Part shown: positions 22,202-34,385 of the stretch, one piece after another
Numbering within the stretch: the stretch's first letter is position 1
Layout: every line of letters begins with the position of its first letter
DNA from: Taxawa tesnikishii (nom. ined.)
Taxonomy: Eukaryota > Ascomycota > Dothideomycetes > Dothideales
Assembly (NCBI GenBank): GCA_030247885.1
Contig: JAPDRO010000007.1
Coordinates: 1-64,000 of the forward strand
Direction: 5' to 3'
DNA length: 64,000 nucleotides
The notes under the pieces: model-generated
The model's input: the letters and a program-made list of their open reading frames with translations, nothing else
What the model was told of the DNA's origin: nothing
Databases searched by the model: none
Made by a program: the position numbers and the translations under genes

Positions 22202-23697
22202 GCAGGCGGTCCGAGGAGTTTCACTGGAGTCGCATTGACGAGAACCCTTTGTAGCGATGGAGGCAGGAAGAAATAGCATGGCGACCAGCGAGCGGGACAC
22301 ACTGGGCGAGGATAACCTGATATGAAAGGAGAATGTAAAGAGATAGACCCTGGCGTTAGGGACCCCAGCTTGATGTGCGGGAAGGATGACACAGACGCAT
22401 TGCTGCCCAAGGGAAGATCTATTCGGCGAACGCCCATTCCCGTGCCTATCAGGGTCTCACACTCGAAGTCTTCATTCTTCATCCGGCACAAAAACTCATC
22501 ATGATCAACGACGCCAGCATTGCCTACACTCTCTGGTCGCCAACCGAACAAATGGCGCATAGCAGCAGCATAGTCCACGACAGGATGTTCGCTTTGCCTT
22601 CGCATTGTTAACGGCCGCACCGCCTGTGGAGACACTGACCGGCGCATCGATCGATGATCTAAGCCTCAGGGATCAGATGAATTCCAAGCACACTCCCGAC
22701 TCAGAGCACCGTCAGACCGTGCGTGGTGCTCTTCACCCCAGGAATGTATTCCCTTACGGCCTTGTCCTGGACGGACAATATCGTGGAATGATGAATGAAG
22801 GCATGTCTCCGGGATTCCACGTTTGGAGTGCCAAATGAACGCCTTCCTGGTTGGCTCACTGGGTATCTATTACACCCACGCCATACCAATAAAAAATTAG
22901 CTGGCAACCAGAATGTGGCAAAACCAGTCAGTCTGCTGTGAAACCTTCAAAGGAAGAAGATACATCAAGCTTCCCCAGCCAGCACGAACACCGCCGAACG
23001 GATAGGAACGCGCCTCGATGACATCAATTGAACCATGTCACGCCACGAGTGTACCTGTCGTACAGATATCCGCCGATGATAGCATAGATACCCTTATGTA
23101 CGATGTCAATGATCCTCTCTCAATCACCGATCGCCCGTATACTCAATCAACTGAACCGACCTATTTGCTGCTTATTGATCGGTTGTGCCTAGGGCGGAGG
23201 GCTTGCGCCAAGCTCTAAGGTCGACACTCTGATCCGCGGCTATCCTAATACAATGAAGACGAAGTCGGCCAAGGGGCTTCTGGTACAGTAGTAAGACAAG
23301 ACGGTATGGGCCGGTGCAGTAACAATCTCTATGCTGAAGTGGTGGAAGTTGTTCACTCAAGCAGAGGACAGTGGCACTCAAAGACAAGAAGGTTTCCCGT
23401 AGCTGTGGCAGCGACGCACGAATTTAGTCCGTCTGTGATGGCATGCTCGGTCCTCTTCGTACCTGGTATGTTGCCCGGAGGCGCGAAAACGCGTATATGT
23501 GAGCTACTTGAGGTAGTTGAATGAGCCCGAAGGCTTTGCTTCAGGCCAAAAGCAATCCCTCATTCCCTTTCCCATTGGTTGGCAGTCTGCACGTCCAAAG
23601 TACCTCAGCTCCACTGAAAGTAAAGCAAACCTACAATGTCCTCAATGCAATTTTCCCATCCCATCACATCGCCCTATCTTCTTTCTCACCGACCTTC
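22202..23697. other. Intergenic, no gene recognised
   Basis: Only short overlapping frames without domains. Nothing identifiable. Confidence 0.4.
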
Positions 23698-25060
23698 CTA
23701 TCCTTCTCCACCCAAATCCTCACGCGTGTTCTCACCTAAACCCGGATGCGTTGGCGTCTCGCACAAGCGAACCTTCCATCCACTCGCAGACCATCTCTCA
23801 TCTCTCTTGCTCGCTTCTTCAGAAACCCACTCCTCACCACCTACGACCTCATCAACAAGTCTGCGCGCTTCAGACTCTCGATGGAACACCACCATGGCAC
23901 TGTCCCTGTTGTCCATCGAAGCGATGAGGGAAGTGTGCATGTAGATCGCTGCCTTGATCGCGTGTGCCGAGGCCGTGAGGTTGGAGATGCCGGAGACAAC
24001 GTCGGAGAGGCGCGTGCCAGGCAGGACGCCGGTGACGATGACCGTGCGGAAGATGTTCATGGGTTCGGAGCCTGGGTTGTAAACCACGGACTGGGTTGCA
24101 GGAGAGGCGGAGTCGAATTCTGCGGCCATGATGTCGGCGCTGTAGTCGGGCAGGAACGGGTGTGGGATCAGGGCCGGGGTGAGCTGAGGTTCCATGGGGT
24201 AGGGTGGGATTGCAGCGGGATCGGTAAGGTCGATCAGGTTGGATGGATCGTAAGAGAAACTGTTCGCATGCATCGCCGCGTGTTGTTGACGCAGTTGTAG
24301 GCTGGCCTGGTGAGTGCGGCTGGTGGCTTCTTGGACACGTCGAACGGTTCCGCGACGAGGAGATCCATCATTAGGAAGCAACGGCACGCTGAAGGTCGGG
24401 ATAGCGTGATAATAGGTTGGCTCATTTAGGGCGACGGAAGCACCGAGATGGGGTGGGAAGGTAGTGGCCGTAGACTTAGCTGGTGTGTAGATGCCCGGGC
24501 AGACGGGGTAGGAAGCCACGGGTTCGGGTGGATCAGCAATGGCGAGGGACTGGAAGTAGCGCTCAATTGAAGTACGCAGCGGACTGCGAAGATCGCGAGG
24601 AGGGTTTAAGGGAATATCCCTTGGATGCTTCAAGATGAGGCCGTCGTTCGAGTCGCTCACAGTCCTCAGCTGACGATTCGTCATCTGCTGGCCGTGTTGG
24701 AGGGCTCAAGTGGACAAGAGGTCCCGACCTGCTGGCGGTAGGATCAGCATTCTTGGTGATCGCCGGGCCAGCTTTGAACGCGCAAGGGGTCAGAGAAGCG
24801 ATGTCGCGGGATCGCTTGATGAAAAGCGTGTTGGAAGATGTGGTACGAACGGACTCGGTCGGCGTGAGGAGGCCCTTAGCCTCTTCCGCGATACCAGGAG
24901 CAATTCCGCCTCCAGAGATCTTGCCTAAGGATTGTACGATCTCGTCAGTGCCCGCTGGGCTCACTGGTCTGTCAACGACTTGCGCGGTCAGGTCATCGTC
25001 GTCGTACTTGAGGGGCTCAGGACTACCCTCGTGGACGGGCTTGTCCATGTCCCACTCCAT
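23698..25060 (-). CDS. RRM-like RNA-binding protein, gene model with one unresolved frame change
   Basis: Two overlapping minus-strand frames belong together: 25060-24563 (starts MEWDMDKPVHEG) and 24684-23698. The first half is low-complexity, rich in Ser, Pro, Thr and acidic residues. The second half has SPLRTSIERYFQSLAIADP and a C-terminal fold beginning FRTVIVTGVLPGTRLSDVV and continuing through IKAAIYMHTSLIAS and SAMVVFHRESEARRLVDEV. This reads as the beta-alpha-beta-beta-alpha-beta order of an RNA recognition motif. The frame must change by +1 between about 24690 and 24563. That would need an inserted base, two lost bases or a small intron, and no splice pair I tried worked. About 450 residues in all. 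It is divergent from urease, 1.8 kb away. Role: probably RNA binding. Confidence 0.55.
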
Positions 25061-26902
25061 GTTTAGAGCTTGGTGGAAGATGGTGCTACTGGGGCGGAGA
25101 AAGTTAGTGCTTGATGATGGAAGAACTAAGAAGAGGTAGCAGGAAGTGAAGGGTTACGTCACCTCTTGAATCTGAGGTATCTTGTGACTGAAGCTATGAC
25201 AATGCAGAAGTGAATGTTTTGGGGCACACAGAATACCAGTAACATAGCGGAGAAAGTGAATAGTGGTAGGGAGATACGGGAAGACAAGTATCGAGAAAAG
25301 TCTGGGTGCTTCATTACGATAGTGAGAAGGTCTTTACAATTGGTACAAATTGAGACAGTGCATCACATATTTTCTAATGCATCGTTGATATTGGAAAGGA
25401 TATTCGGTACTATCGTGGGCCGTCACCTCACAAACACTCTGGATAGTAAAGGGATACCCCTCATAACATTCCTCGGCGGTATAGCATGTGAGGTGAATCG
25501 GACAGTTTGAATGTAAAGCGGCGGCAGAGAGATCAGCAACCGCGGGGCCTGAGATTGACAGACATACCGATAGAGGGTTCCGAGGGCATATGGCCGCACT
25601 GGCCCGTGGTGAGCCGTAGGTGAAAGAGAAAATCTAATTTCCAGGATGCTTCTTTGCATTGGGGTAGTGGGTTTTGCCTCAATGATGTTCAGTTCATGAG
25701 ATGTCCTTCTACTTCTGGTTCAGAAGTCTTGAAGGGTAAGCGACCACGCTACGGCTTGTCAGGCCGCCGTCCGAAGGAAGCGTATTGACCTTCATTTTGC
25801 TGTTCTGCATTAAGACAGTATACTATGACCGAAAGAGCCTTTGTCCTTGAAGTCGTCAGATGAATTTACTTGAAGCGCCCTCAAGGCCGCTAGGAGCCTT
25901 AAGCAGGAACTCTCTACCATGGATGACAGCATCTCGATTCTCCGAATGCCTGTTGACGTTAAGACAGTACATCATGCCTTGAACAGCTGCTTGCTTTGAG
26001 AGCGTTTGAGAATTCGGTATAGACGGCCCACCAGACGACCGGCACCGTTGGATAGGACATTGCAGACCACAAGCGTAGACGTCTCTGTCTCTGACACATC
26101 TGTTCGAATTGACATGGGATACTATGACCAAAAGAACAGTCGCTTGTGACGGGTCCAGAAAAAGTTGACATAGCTCGAATAGCAGCAGATGGATCCTCAG
26201 TGGACGCATATTTAATTTTAAGGCACTTGTCTGATTCTGGATGGCAGCTTTCAAACAGGAAAGTCTAGACTTAGAGCAAGCTTCGACAAGTCAGATTTTG
26301 CAATCCGGAAAGGGACTGCAAGGGTTGGGGAAATGATGACGAACCCATAAATAGGTATTGTAAGCATCATTGTGGTCTCTCGCAAATTTGTTGATTGTCT
26401 TGTGACTGTTCCGCAAAAGCGCTGTAGCCCTCGGGGTCGAGATGCATAGTGCGGGTATTGAGTACAAACAAGCTTGTACCCGGGCTCTACATTCTGATGG
26501 AAAGTAACATGTCGCTCCTTCACCTTTTTCGAGAGGCTCGGGGGCACTTTCGGCGATGAGATAATAGCAGGTCGACGAGCTGCCGTGTTTTGACAAGGAT
26601 AGTATCCTGAAAATGTCTTCGCAATGCAGGCAGGGCAGTGATTCCCCACATCAGCTCGGGGATCTACTGCAATCCCCTGCAAACTTTCAAGAAATTGTAT
26701 ACAATCAAAAGCGCCCCTGCGAGTCTTGAGCGGGGTAAGCAACCGCGGTCGCCTTGATCCGCACTTACAAGAGCCTTTGCCATCGAACCGCTCGTTGTTG
26801 CTTCTCATCAAGTTCGCATTGTGTTTTATACGCGCGGCCCAATACTCTCGTGGAAAAGTTGCAAGCTTCAACGTTCCTATTGTCATTACCTAAAACCAGA
26901 AG
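25061..26902. other. Intergenic between RRM-like gene and urease
   Basis: A 1.8-kb stretch holding the divergent promoters of both neighbours. A minus frame at 26251-26886 (211 codons) has no recognisable domain and I regard it as chance. One GATA-factor type site (AGATAA) is at 26559-26564. Confidence 0.45.
26559..26564 (+). promoter_or_regulatory. Possible GATA-factor (nitrogen regulator) site upstream of urease
   Basis: AGATAA about 340 bp before the urease ATG fits the HGATAR site of AreA/NIT2-type regulators, which control urea use in many fungi. A six-base match is weak evidence alone. Confidence 0.25.
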
Positions 26903-29900
26903 ATGCATCTCATACCACGTGAAGTGAGTCGTCTCGCCATCTTCAAGATGCCGTCCCGATACAGCTTACAGATGATAACTTTGTAGCTTGACAAACTTGT
27001 CATCACCCAGGTTGGGCTCCTTGCCCAACGCAGACTTGCACGAGGGGTCAAGCTCAATCATACTGAGGCTACTGTATGACTCGATCGCCTTCGACTGAGC
27101 TGTCACCCTTCTGAACGGTGCTACAGGCTCTCATCGCGCATGTCTTACAAGAAGTGCGTTCTGTACCACTATGCAACCTTGGAGCCATTTCCACTGAATG
27201 CACTGCAGCTGATTCGCGACGGTAACCACTCAGTGGCTCAGCTCATGACGTTCGGAAAACAGCTGCTCGGCTACCAACATGTGCTGCCCTCCGTCACTTC
27301 AACCCTGACCGAGCTTCAGGTCGAGGGTACCTTTCCAACCGGGACCCATCTCGTGACTGTGGACAAACCCATTAGTAGTGATGGCGACCTCGAGAAGGCT
27401 CTTTATGGCAGTTTTCTGCCTGTTCCGTCGAAAGACACATTCAGTATGCCAGAGAAGGCTGAGTACGAAGAGGAGAAGATGCCGGGAGCGATTATCCCGG
27501 CGAAGGCGGAGAAGATTGTGCTAAACCAGGGAAGAAAAAGGCTTAGGCTCAAAGTGACTAACAAGGGTGACAGACCGGTGCAAGTATGTCGTTCGGGGCT
27601 CTATCACTAATAGACCTGCGAAGTATATGTAGTGCGAAACTCGGTTTGACTGACTCGCGAGTGACAGGTCGGATCCCACTATCACTTCATCGAGACCAAC
27701 CCTCAGCTTCATTTTGACCGTATGAAGGCGTACGGATTTCACCTCGATATCCCCGCTGGAACCTCTGTGCGCTTCGAGCCAGGCGACACTAAAACTGTCA
27801 CCCTCGTCCAGGTTGGGGGCTCAAGTCAATCAAAGGCGGCAGCAGTATCGCGCCAGGATCTATCGATTACTCTCGATCCAGCGATATTCTCCGCCGCATT
27901 GAGGAAGAAGGATTTTCGCATTCGCCAGAATCCCATGATGTGGACGAAGACCCCATCAAAGCTTGTGAGATAGATAGGCGAACCTACGTGACGATGTTTG
28001 GGCCTACCGTTGGAGACGTCGTTCGACTCGGAGCGACGGATCTTTGGGTAAAAGTCGAATACGATTTCACGGTGCATGGAGACGAATGCACCTTCGGCGG
28101 CGGAAAACCATAAGGGACGGAATAGGTCAAGCAACCGGCCGAGCTGATGCCGAATGTCTGGACCTTGTGATCACCAATGTGCTTGTGATTGACTGGACTG
28201 GAATCTACAAAGCTGACGTCGGTATCAAAGAAGGTATTATCGTGGGGATTGGGAAGGCAGGAAACCCTGACACAATGGACGGGGTGAATGCATCCTTGAT
28301 AATTGGCTCGAACACGGATGTCATTTCGGGTGAGGGGAAGATAGTCACTGCCGGCGGTACCGACACGCACGTCCACATGACCTGTCCTCAGCAAGCCGCC
28401 GATGCACTTGCATCTGGGATCACGACAGTGGTTGGAGGAGGAACGGGTCCGAGGTGAGAAACGCTACCGCTGACCGCTGGAGAGGTCGCTGATCAACTAG
28501 TACGGCGTCTGTTGCAGCAAACTGTACCCCGAGCAAAACTTATATCCGACACATGATGCAAGCTTGCGATCAACTGCCAATCAACTGTGGCATCCTTGGG
28601 AAGGGCAGCGATACCGGAGCACATGGCCTACGTGATCAATGTGAAGCTGGAGTCGCGGGCTTGAAGCTACATGAAGATTGGGGCTGTATGCCATCGACTA
28701 TCGACAGTTGCCTCAGGTAAATGGATTACGCTCGAGAAATCGACCTTGCTGATTGGGGTTTTCAGTATTTGCGATGAATACGATGTCCAGTGCGAGATAC
28801 ACACCGATACCCTGAACGAGTCGGGCTATGTCGACCGAACCGTGGCAGCTTTCAAGGGCCGTACGGTTCACGCCTACCACATTGAGGGCGCTGGAGGTGG
28901 CCACGCCCCAGACATCATGGCCATCGTCAGACACCACAACGTACTGCCCAGTAGCACCTCGCCTACCATGCCCTACACCACCAACACCATCGACGAACAT
29001 CTTGATATGGTCATGGCTTGCCATCATCTTTCGAAAAACATCCCCGAAGATATCGCGTTCGCAGAGAGTCGTATCCGTGGCGAGACCATTGCCGCGGAAG
29101 ACGTTCTCCATGACACAGGGGCTGTCAGTCTCATGTCTTCCGATTCGCACGCTATGGGTAGATGTGGTGAAGTCATTCTTCGCACGTGGAACACCGCACA
29201 CAAGAACAAGGTCCAGCGTGGCCGACTGCCAGAGGACGAGGGAACTGGTGCCGATAACCACCGGGTAAAGCGATACATTAGCAAGTACACAATCAACCCA
29301 GCCATCACGCAAGGGATGAGTCACATCATCGGTAGTGTCGAGGTAGGGAAGTTGGCCGACCTAGTCATCTGGGAGCCTGCGAACTTTGGCGCCAAGCCGG
29401 CTATTGTGCTCAAGGGCGGGCTTATTGCTGCCGGATTAATGGTACTGCTTCCGATACATCTGTTGAATCCCCGCTATGGCAAACTCGGCGCTAACAATGG
29501 CTGTAGGGAGACCCAAACGCATCGTAAGCCGCCTAGCTTTGGGAATGACATGGAATCTCCAAGTGTAACCTTTCTAACACTACACCAGCATCACCACGGC
29601 CCAACCAATCGTGTTCAGACCAATGTACGCTGTAAGTCAACAGACTCACGGCCTTTCTGCTGTACCGCTCATCTGAGGTTACAAAGCCATTGTCACCGTC
29701 AGCGAGCGTCATGTTCGTCTCGAAAGCCGGCCTGGAAAGCGGCGCCGTCCAATCCTACGCTCTGAAGAAACGCATCGAGGTTGTCAAGCACTGCCGCAAC
29801 GTAAGCAAACGCGATATGAAGTTCAACGCGGCAATGCCTGAGATGAAGATCGATCCGGAGACCATGGTGAGTTCCCTCAAATCTCCATGAAGACGTGTCG

Positions 29901-30026
29901 GCAGATCCATCGAACACTGCTAACAAGCAACACCTATCGATGTAGACTGTCGTCGCGGATGGCATGGAATGTAAAGCGGAGCCAGCAGAGTGGCTACCAT
30001 TGACGCAGCAGTACTTCGTTTACTGA
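26903..30026 (+). CDS. Urease
   Basis: Cytosolic nickel enzyme splitting urea into ammonia and carbamate. Eleven exons joined by GT-AG introns give about 836 residues, the normal length for a fungal urease: 26903-26923, 26987-27073, 27127-27153, 27209-27583, 27668-28453, 28501-28716, 28766-29441, 29507-29523, 29589-29631, 29687-29866, 29946-30026. The order is gamma-like ([27 protein letters not shown]), beta-like ([19 protein letters not shown]) and alpha-like. Active-site parts are present: HVH metal ligands, GLKLHEDWG with the carbamylated Lys, [16 protein letters not shown], the flap CHHLSKN and the Asp of SSDSHAMGR. The protein ends PLTQQYFVY. The frame slips in the G5 run at 27815-27819 and the A4 run at 28104-28107; one added base in each restores family sequence. 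Catalysis otherwise looks intact. Confidence 0.93.
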
Positions 30027-31254
30027 TTGGGCGTTTACTGATGGGAGCTTACGGAGTCGATGAGAAAACGTGGTTGCGCTGTGGGGAGCGTTGGTGTTAC
30101 AGCTGTTTGCAGCTCTTACGTGATGATATCTTCATAGTATATGGAATCATCTTCAGCCAACATGTGAAAGGTTTTGCGCGCCCTTAGAAGTGCAAGGAAA
30201 TAGCAGACGGAGTGTCCCAGGCGGCCTCACCCGGTCGACCAGTATTGGGCACCGCAGCCTCCTGCTACGCCGTCCACTCCATGAGCGTGGCAACGTCTTC
30301 CTTCGAGACTCGGTCACTGTTGTTAACATTCAGTCCAGCCGAACCGATGGAGAGCTACCACAAGGCAGGAGTATCGCGAGGTATGCACCAGAACACCCAG
30401 ATGCCGGATTTCTGTTGCACTCAAGAGGCTGCCGCTCTCAGGAGTCGCCGCTCAGGACGGGAGATAGACACGGCGGACTCCAAATCCAGGCGCATCGCAA
30501 GCGTACAGTAGAGTTGGAACCATGGAGGCATTGCGAGAGCAGTCGATCAGTCCAGCCGGGGTGTGTTGATGAGGGGACGGGATGGAAGGAAGAGAGATGC
30601 GTACCGCAGATGAACCAAGCCGAGGCGCAGTGGCTTGAGGAGTGAACTAAGCCGCATTGGACCTGGGTCTGGCGCTTCTCCACGGGGAAAGAACGCCGCC
30701 AGCCTTCCTTCAAGCTCAGCGAAGACGCGGACGAAGCACAACACAAGCACGACGGATTCGGATGCGTGGCTTCGGTGTTTCAGCTGCGCTGCACTGCACC
30801 ATCTCTTCTCTCCGTCTCTCCAATCTCGACAAGACGCGAGGATGGAGGATGGCCATCTTTTCCATCCTGACAAAAGCTCGATGATGGACGGCAGATCACT
30901 CATGCATCGGCACAAAGATGCATCGAGACCGCAAATGCCGCGGTCGAGGCTTCCAGACTTGGCAAGCGGCTTCATCTTGGCATCTCCACAACTCCTCCAC
31001 ACTTCTTTCGTCGATGGCGCACATTGATTGGGCGGGCCATATCATGGGCGATTAGCAAGAGAGATATGACAGCTGCCATTTGCTGATCGCATCTGAGCGG
31101 GAAGACGTGGTGGGATGCATATGTAAGCCACTGCAACTCCCTCTCGGCCCAATATCTCTCTCCCTCAACCCGCTCCCCTCTCCACTGCCTTTTCTGTCTC
31201 TCTCGGATACGATCGCGCGCTGCCGAGCAGGTATACTGACCGCGGCACCACAAC
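30027..31254. other. Intergenic between urease and MFS permease
   Basis: About 1.2 kb without recognisable gene. It ends in the pyrimidine-rich leader of the permease gene. Confidence 0.5.
31137..31205 (+). promoter_or_regulatory. CT-rich leader upstream of the MFS permease
   Basis: Long CT-rich tract (CTCCCTCTCGG, ATCTCTCTCCC, TTTTCTGTCTCTCTCGG) 50-120 bp before the ATG. Such tracts mark transcription start regions of many highly expressed fungal genes. Confidence 0.4.
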
Positions 31255-33220
31255 ATGGCAGCAGACAGCGACAGCAACCGCAGTCCCGTCGACGCGGAGA
31301 AGAAGATCGGCCACGCCGCCGAGGCGGTCGAGAACGCGAACCTGCCCGCCGACCCCGACGCTGGCTTGAGCGATGAGGAAAGAGCTCGCATTGTACGGAG
31401 CTCACACCCAAGCCCATACAGGTTGCGCCAACATGCACTGACTCTGCTGGCATCCAGGACAAGGCGCTCGTGCGGAAGCTTGACTTCAAACTGATTCCTT
31501 GGGTTTGTCCCCACCCCATCTTATGCCATTTCTCTCCCGCTTTTCGGTATCTGAGCAGTTCGACTCGAAGACTGATGCGAGCGAACGCAGCTGTGTTTCC
31601 TGTACCTGATCTCCTTCCTCGACCGCACAAACATCGGCAATGCCAAAGTCGACGGCCTGCAGACTGATCTCCACATGACGAACGGCCAGTACAATGCCTG
31701 TCTGTCCATCTTCTTCGTCTCGTACGCCGGTTTCGAACCCTTGACCAATGTCCTGCTCAAGCGGTTGCGCCCGAGTGTCTTCTTGCCCATCATCATGGTC
31801 GGATGGGGTATCTGCATGGTAAGTGCTGCCACCATCAACCGCAGGGAATGATCCAGGAATCGGTGAGCTGACGGGTGCACTCGACAGACATGCATGGGAC
31901 TGGTGCACAACTTCTCCGGTCTAGCGGCCGCACGCTGGTTCCTGGGAGTGGCAGAGGTGAGCTCCGAGACCTTGACCCGCCCGTTCGAGTATCCGAGTAT
32001 TGTACTGACAGCAGTTCCAATTGGTGCAGGCCGGTCTCTTCCCGGGCGTGAACTACTACCTCTCGTGCTGGTACAAGCGCTCCGAACTCGGCATCCGCGC
32101 CGCTGTTTTCTTCTCCGCCGCCGCCTTGGCTGGTTCGTTCGGTGGCTTGCTTGCGGCTGGAATCGCGCAGATGAGTGGAGTTGGCGGGAAGAAGTGAGTT
32201 CTCCGCCCTTTCCTGTCCTTATCCTTCATTTCCCAGTGAGAACGTGAAGCTGACCGTATCCGTCGTGAAGGGGCTGGGCGTGGATTTTCATTCTCGAGGG
32301 ACTCGTCACCATCGTCGTGGGTGTCATTTCCTACTGGATGGTCCATGATTTCCCGGACGATGCACGCTTCCTTTCGGACGCGGACCGCGCCCGCGTGATC
32401 CGCCGTCTGAAAGCGGATAACCAATCCTCGGCCGAGCACGAAGAGTTCAAGATGGCGTACTTCTGGGCCTCGGTCAAGGACTGGAAGACGTGGGCTTTCG
32501 CCATCATATACATGGTAAGACGTTTCTCATCAACCCTCCATAACCGCTCACAATGTTCTTTCCTTGATAATGCTCACTTCGTTCGCACTGCAGGGCTGCG
32601 ACGGCGCCCTCTACGCCTTCTCCCTCTTCCTTCCCACCATCATCGCCGCCCTAGGCTACACCGGCACAACCGCAAACCTGCTCTCCGTGCCTCCCTACGC
32701 GGCCGCCGCCGTCCTGACCGTCTTCATCGGGTGGCTCGCGGACCGAACGCAACGCCGCGGCTGGTGCAACGTCGGCATCTCTCTGATCGGCATCGCCGGC
32801 TTCTCCATGCTGCTCGGGAGCACGCGACCAGGCGTGAAGTACGCCGGAACGTTTTTGGGGGCAATGGGCATCTACCCCTGCGTCAGCAACACCGTCACCT
32901 GGAGCGCCAACAACGTGGAAGGCGTCTACAAGCGCGGCGTCACCATCGGCTTCGTCATCGGTTGGGGCAACTTGAACGGAGTCATGTCGAGTAACATCTA
33001 TCGCGCAAAGGACAAGCCAAATTACAGAATCGGACATGGTGTCGTGTTGGCGTATATGGTGCTCTTCCTTTTGGGCGGAAGTTTGGCGACGCACTTTGCG
33101 CTGGAGAGGGAGAATGCTAAGAGGCTCCGAGGTGATAGGGACGGTTGGGTTGAAGGGAAGAGTGAGGAGGAGGTTGAGATGCTTGGAGATAAGCGGCCGG
33201 ATTTCATTTACGTTACCTGA
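31255..33220 (+). CDS. MFS transporter, anion:cation symporter family (allantoate/nicotinate permease type)
   Basis: Seven exons (31255-31392, 31458-31502, 31591-31818, 31888-31956, 32030-32193, 32271-32514, 32594-33220) give 504 residues with no frame damage. Features of the Dal5/Tna1 branch are visible: KLDFKLIPW before helix 1, LCFLYLISFLDRTNIGNAKV in helix 1, the NGQYNACLSIFFVSY stretch, GLFPGVNYYLSCWYKRSELG around the cytoplasmic loop, and a C-terminal half with SVPPYAAAAVLTVFIGWLADR and YPCVSNTVTWSANNVEG. About twelve helices and a short acidic tail. Members import allantoate, ureidosuccinate, nicotinate, pantothenate or small carboxylates with protons at the plasma membrane. The exact substrate cannot be read. 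Urease lies directly upstream on the same strand, which would suit nitrogen-compound uptake. Confidence 0.88.
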
Positions 33221-34385
33221 AATTCATGGTTCGCTTGAGAGGCGGGCTTGGGATGACAAAGAACGAATTTGATGACTAGGGACGCGGTATATGGAGAAAA
33301 CGATATGATTACATTACTGCAATGCCCGAGTACGTGTGACCTTCTGTGCTGAGTCTGAGCGCTGAGGATGTCGCTTTTGTATAGCAGGGATGAACTCCGC
33401 AACTCCTAGATTTCCGAACCAGCAACGAAAGAAACGCCACCACGGCCTCGGAACAACATCTGTGTTACGGCCCGCAATGCTATCAGCGGAGTCATCAGCT
33501 GCGATCCCAACATGCGACCAAACCACCTTCCCTGTCTGCGTGATACGTCTGCGCCACGCGCGAAAGCGCCCAGTCGTACGCACCAGCCAAGGTCGTCCAA
33601 CTCGCTTGTAGTGCACGCGTCCGAACTGCGTCCATTCGCCTCCCCTTACAATCTTCAGCGCAGGATCTCCCAGCTCCGATGCAACCGACCCTAATCACCA
33701 CCACGGCAGCTGTTGTCTTCCCCTGCCTTTTGCCTCCAGCCCCCACTCTTCCACCTACGCGCGCCCGTTGGCTCCCGGAGCAGGGACGGTGCGCACGATC
33801 GCCGCCTCAGGGAATCTGCTAAGAGAGGGGTGTATACCCTCTACGAGCACATACGGTGCTCTGTTCCATTGACGACCGGAAGCGAACGGTTCAGGGAGAG
33901 CTCGGGCAAGCTCGAGTGAAGCTAGGATACGGCTCCAGTAGGGAAGAAGTGAGGGCGAAGTAAGTGAAGGCTGATGTGAAACGGTTGCCGGCGTTCCCAG
34001 TCTCAGTGGAACGGGATAGTACAGCCCGAGGTTTACTGGTAGACATGCCCGGCGTGCCAAGGTCAGAAGAATGTGGTGAGAGTGCGCTTTACAGCGAGGG
34101 CATGGGGCCTACATTGTGGTTCCAGGGCTGGCTGCGTGGTACCCGGATCTTCCGGCGGGAACGGTCGGATTTATTTTGCCGCTAGGGAGAAACAGCATGT
34201 CATGTGCTCTGTTTCAGCGAATTTGTTACTCGTCCCCGGTGCCACGTATCTGTAGGGCTAGAAAAGTTAGAAGCCCCGCGTCCTAGGTCAAGCCCGTGAG
34301 CACCGTGATCACACGAGCAACGCAAACAACCCGTCGAAAGCGTCATCTCCCGATTCCTCATTCCTGCGGAGGGCACACCTGCTCC
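33221..34385. other. Intergenic between convergent genes
   Basis: Contains the 3' regions of the MFS permease (plus) and the F-box gene (minus). Short frames only; nothing recognised. Confidence 0.5.

Noticed and set aside
26251-26886. 211-codon frame on the minus strand upstream of urease
   Set aside because: No domain, no intron structure, biased composition not typical of neighbouring genes; it lies in the urease promoter region.
27722-27973. Separate small urease-fragment gene ending at 27973
   Set aside because: It is the part of urease exon 5 after the slip in the G5 run read in the wrong frame. The family sequence continues in the next frame.
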